Positions 63,937-64,000 of a stretch of DNA of 64,000 nt are shown here, piece by piece. A model generated the notes under the pieces. It saw nothing but the letters and a program-made list of their open reading frames with translations. It ran no database searches and was not told where the DNA came from. Positions within the stretch are counted from its first letter, which is position 1. The number at the start of each line of letters is the position of its first letter. The translations under genes were made by a program, and so were the position numbers. Origin of the DNA: Planctomycetota bacterium (lineage in GTDB: Bacteria; Planctomycetota; Planctomycetia; Pirellulales; PLA5). The stretch is from assembly GCA_003576845.1 (NCBI GenBank), contig QEVJ01000035.1, forward strand, positions 17,330-81,329, given 5' to 3'.

Positions 63937-64000
63937 TTGCGCGCATACGGTGAGCGCAACTACGGTCAGCGTAGTTTCGCGAGTGCTCGTTGTCTACCGA

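Overview
The window is high-GC, densely coded bacterial DNA that reads as a planctomycete chromosome, most like the Pirellulales. The marker families are a DUF1549/DUF1553 haem protein, a planctomycete-type cytochrome c domain fused to WD40 repeats, pre-peptidase (PPC) surface proteins, DUF1080, SUMF1-like proteins and DUF11 repeat proteins. I see no rRNA, insertion sequence, prophage or CRISPR array. There is one tRNA (Asp, GTC).

Layout. 1-7320 (minus): a three-gene surface operon (DUF1549/DUF1553, PPC-domain protein, cytochrome-WD40), with GCAGAG-type repeats in both spacers. 7.6-24 kb: a DUF11 protein, a hybrid histidine kinase, an acyl-CoA synthetase, DUF983, an orphan HlyD adaptor, ubiX, a cupin, a sugar isomerase-like protein, a DtxR regulator, infC and small secreted proteins. 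24-28 kb: an esterase-like protein that lacks its nucleophile elbow, then a repeat-rich spacer with a ParB-site (parS) match. 28.2-33.1 kb: a secreted methyltransferase and a three-gene operon around an SNF2 helicase, whose genes overlap by 4 bases. 33-43 kb: a WD40 protein, an alpha-toroid protein, a B3/B4 protein and DUF1080; a minus-strand four-gene overlapping run (OppF-like ATPase, membrane protein, HAD phosphatase, HExxH protein); then ruvX, an SDR protein and an acyltransferase. 43.8-50 kb: tRNA-Asp with a clear promoter, DUF1854, DinB, a SUMF1-like protein, cobL and a LarA-like protein. 49.8-52 kb: a visibly AT-richer gene for a P-loop ATPase with a nuclease-like C-terminus, a defence candidate. 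52-58 kb: MOSC, NfeD, DUF433 and serine acetyltransferase. 58-64 kb: a CzcCBA/CusCBA-type efflux operon.

The most unusual structure is not a gene. At about a dozen places the spacers, and some gene starts, consist of degenerate arrays with a strict 7-base period (some with 8 or 9), each with its own unit sequence. They resemble the STRR heptamer repeats described in cyanobacteria. Several end exactly at a start codon, one supplies a Shine-Dalgarno sequence, and one encodes the first ~22 codons of ruvX. Separate REP-like palindromes also occur, one of them inside the ubiX reading frame.

All calls come from reading the sequence and from remembered family features. No database search was run. 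Start sites were chosen from Shine-Dalgarno matches, overlaps and family lengths, and are uncertain where stated.
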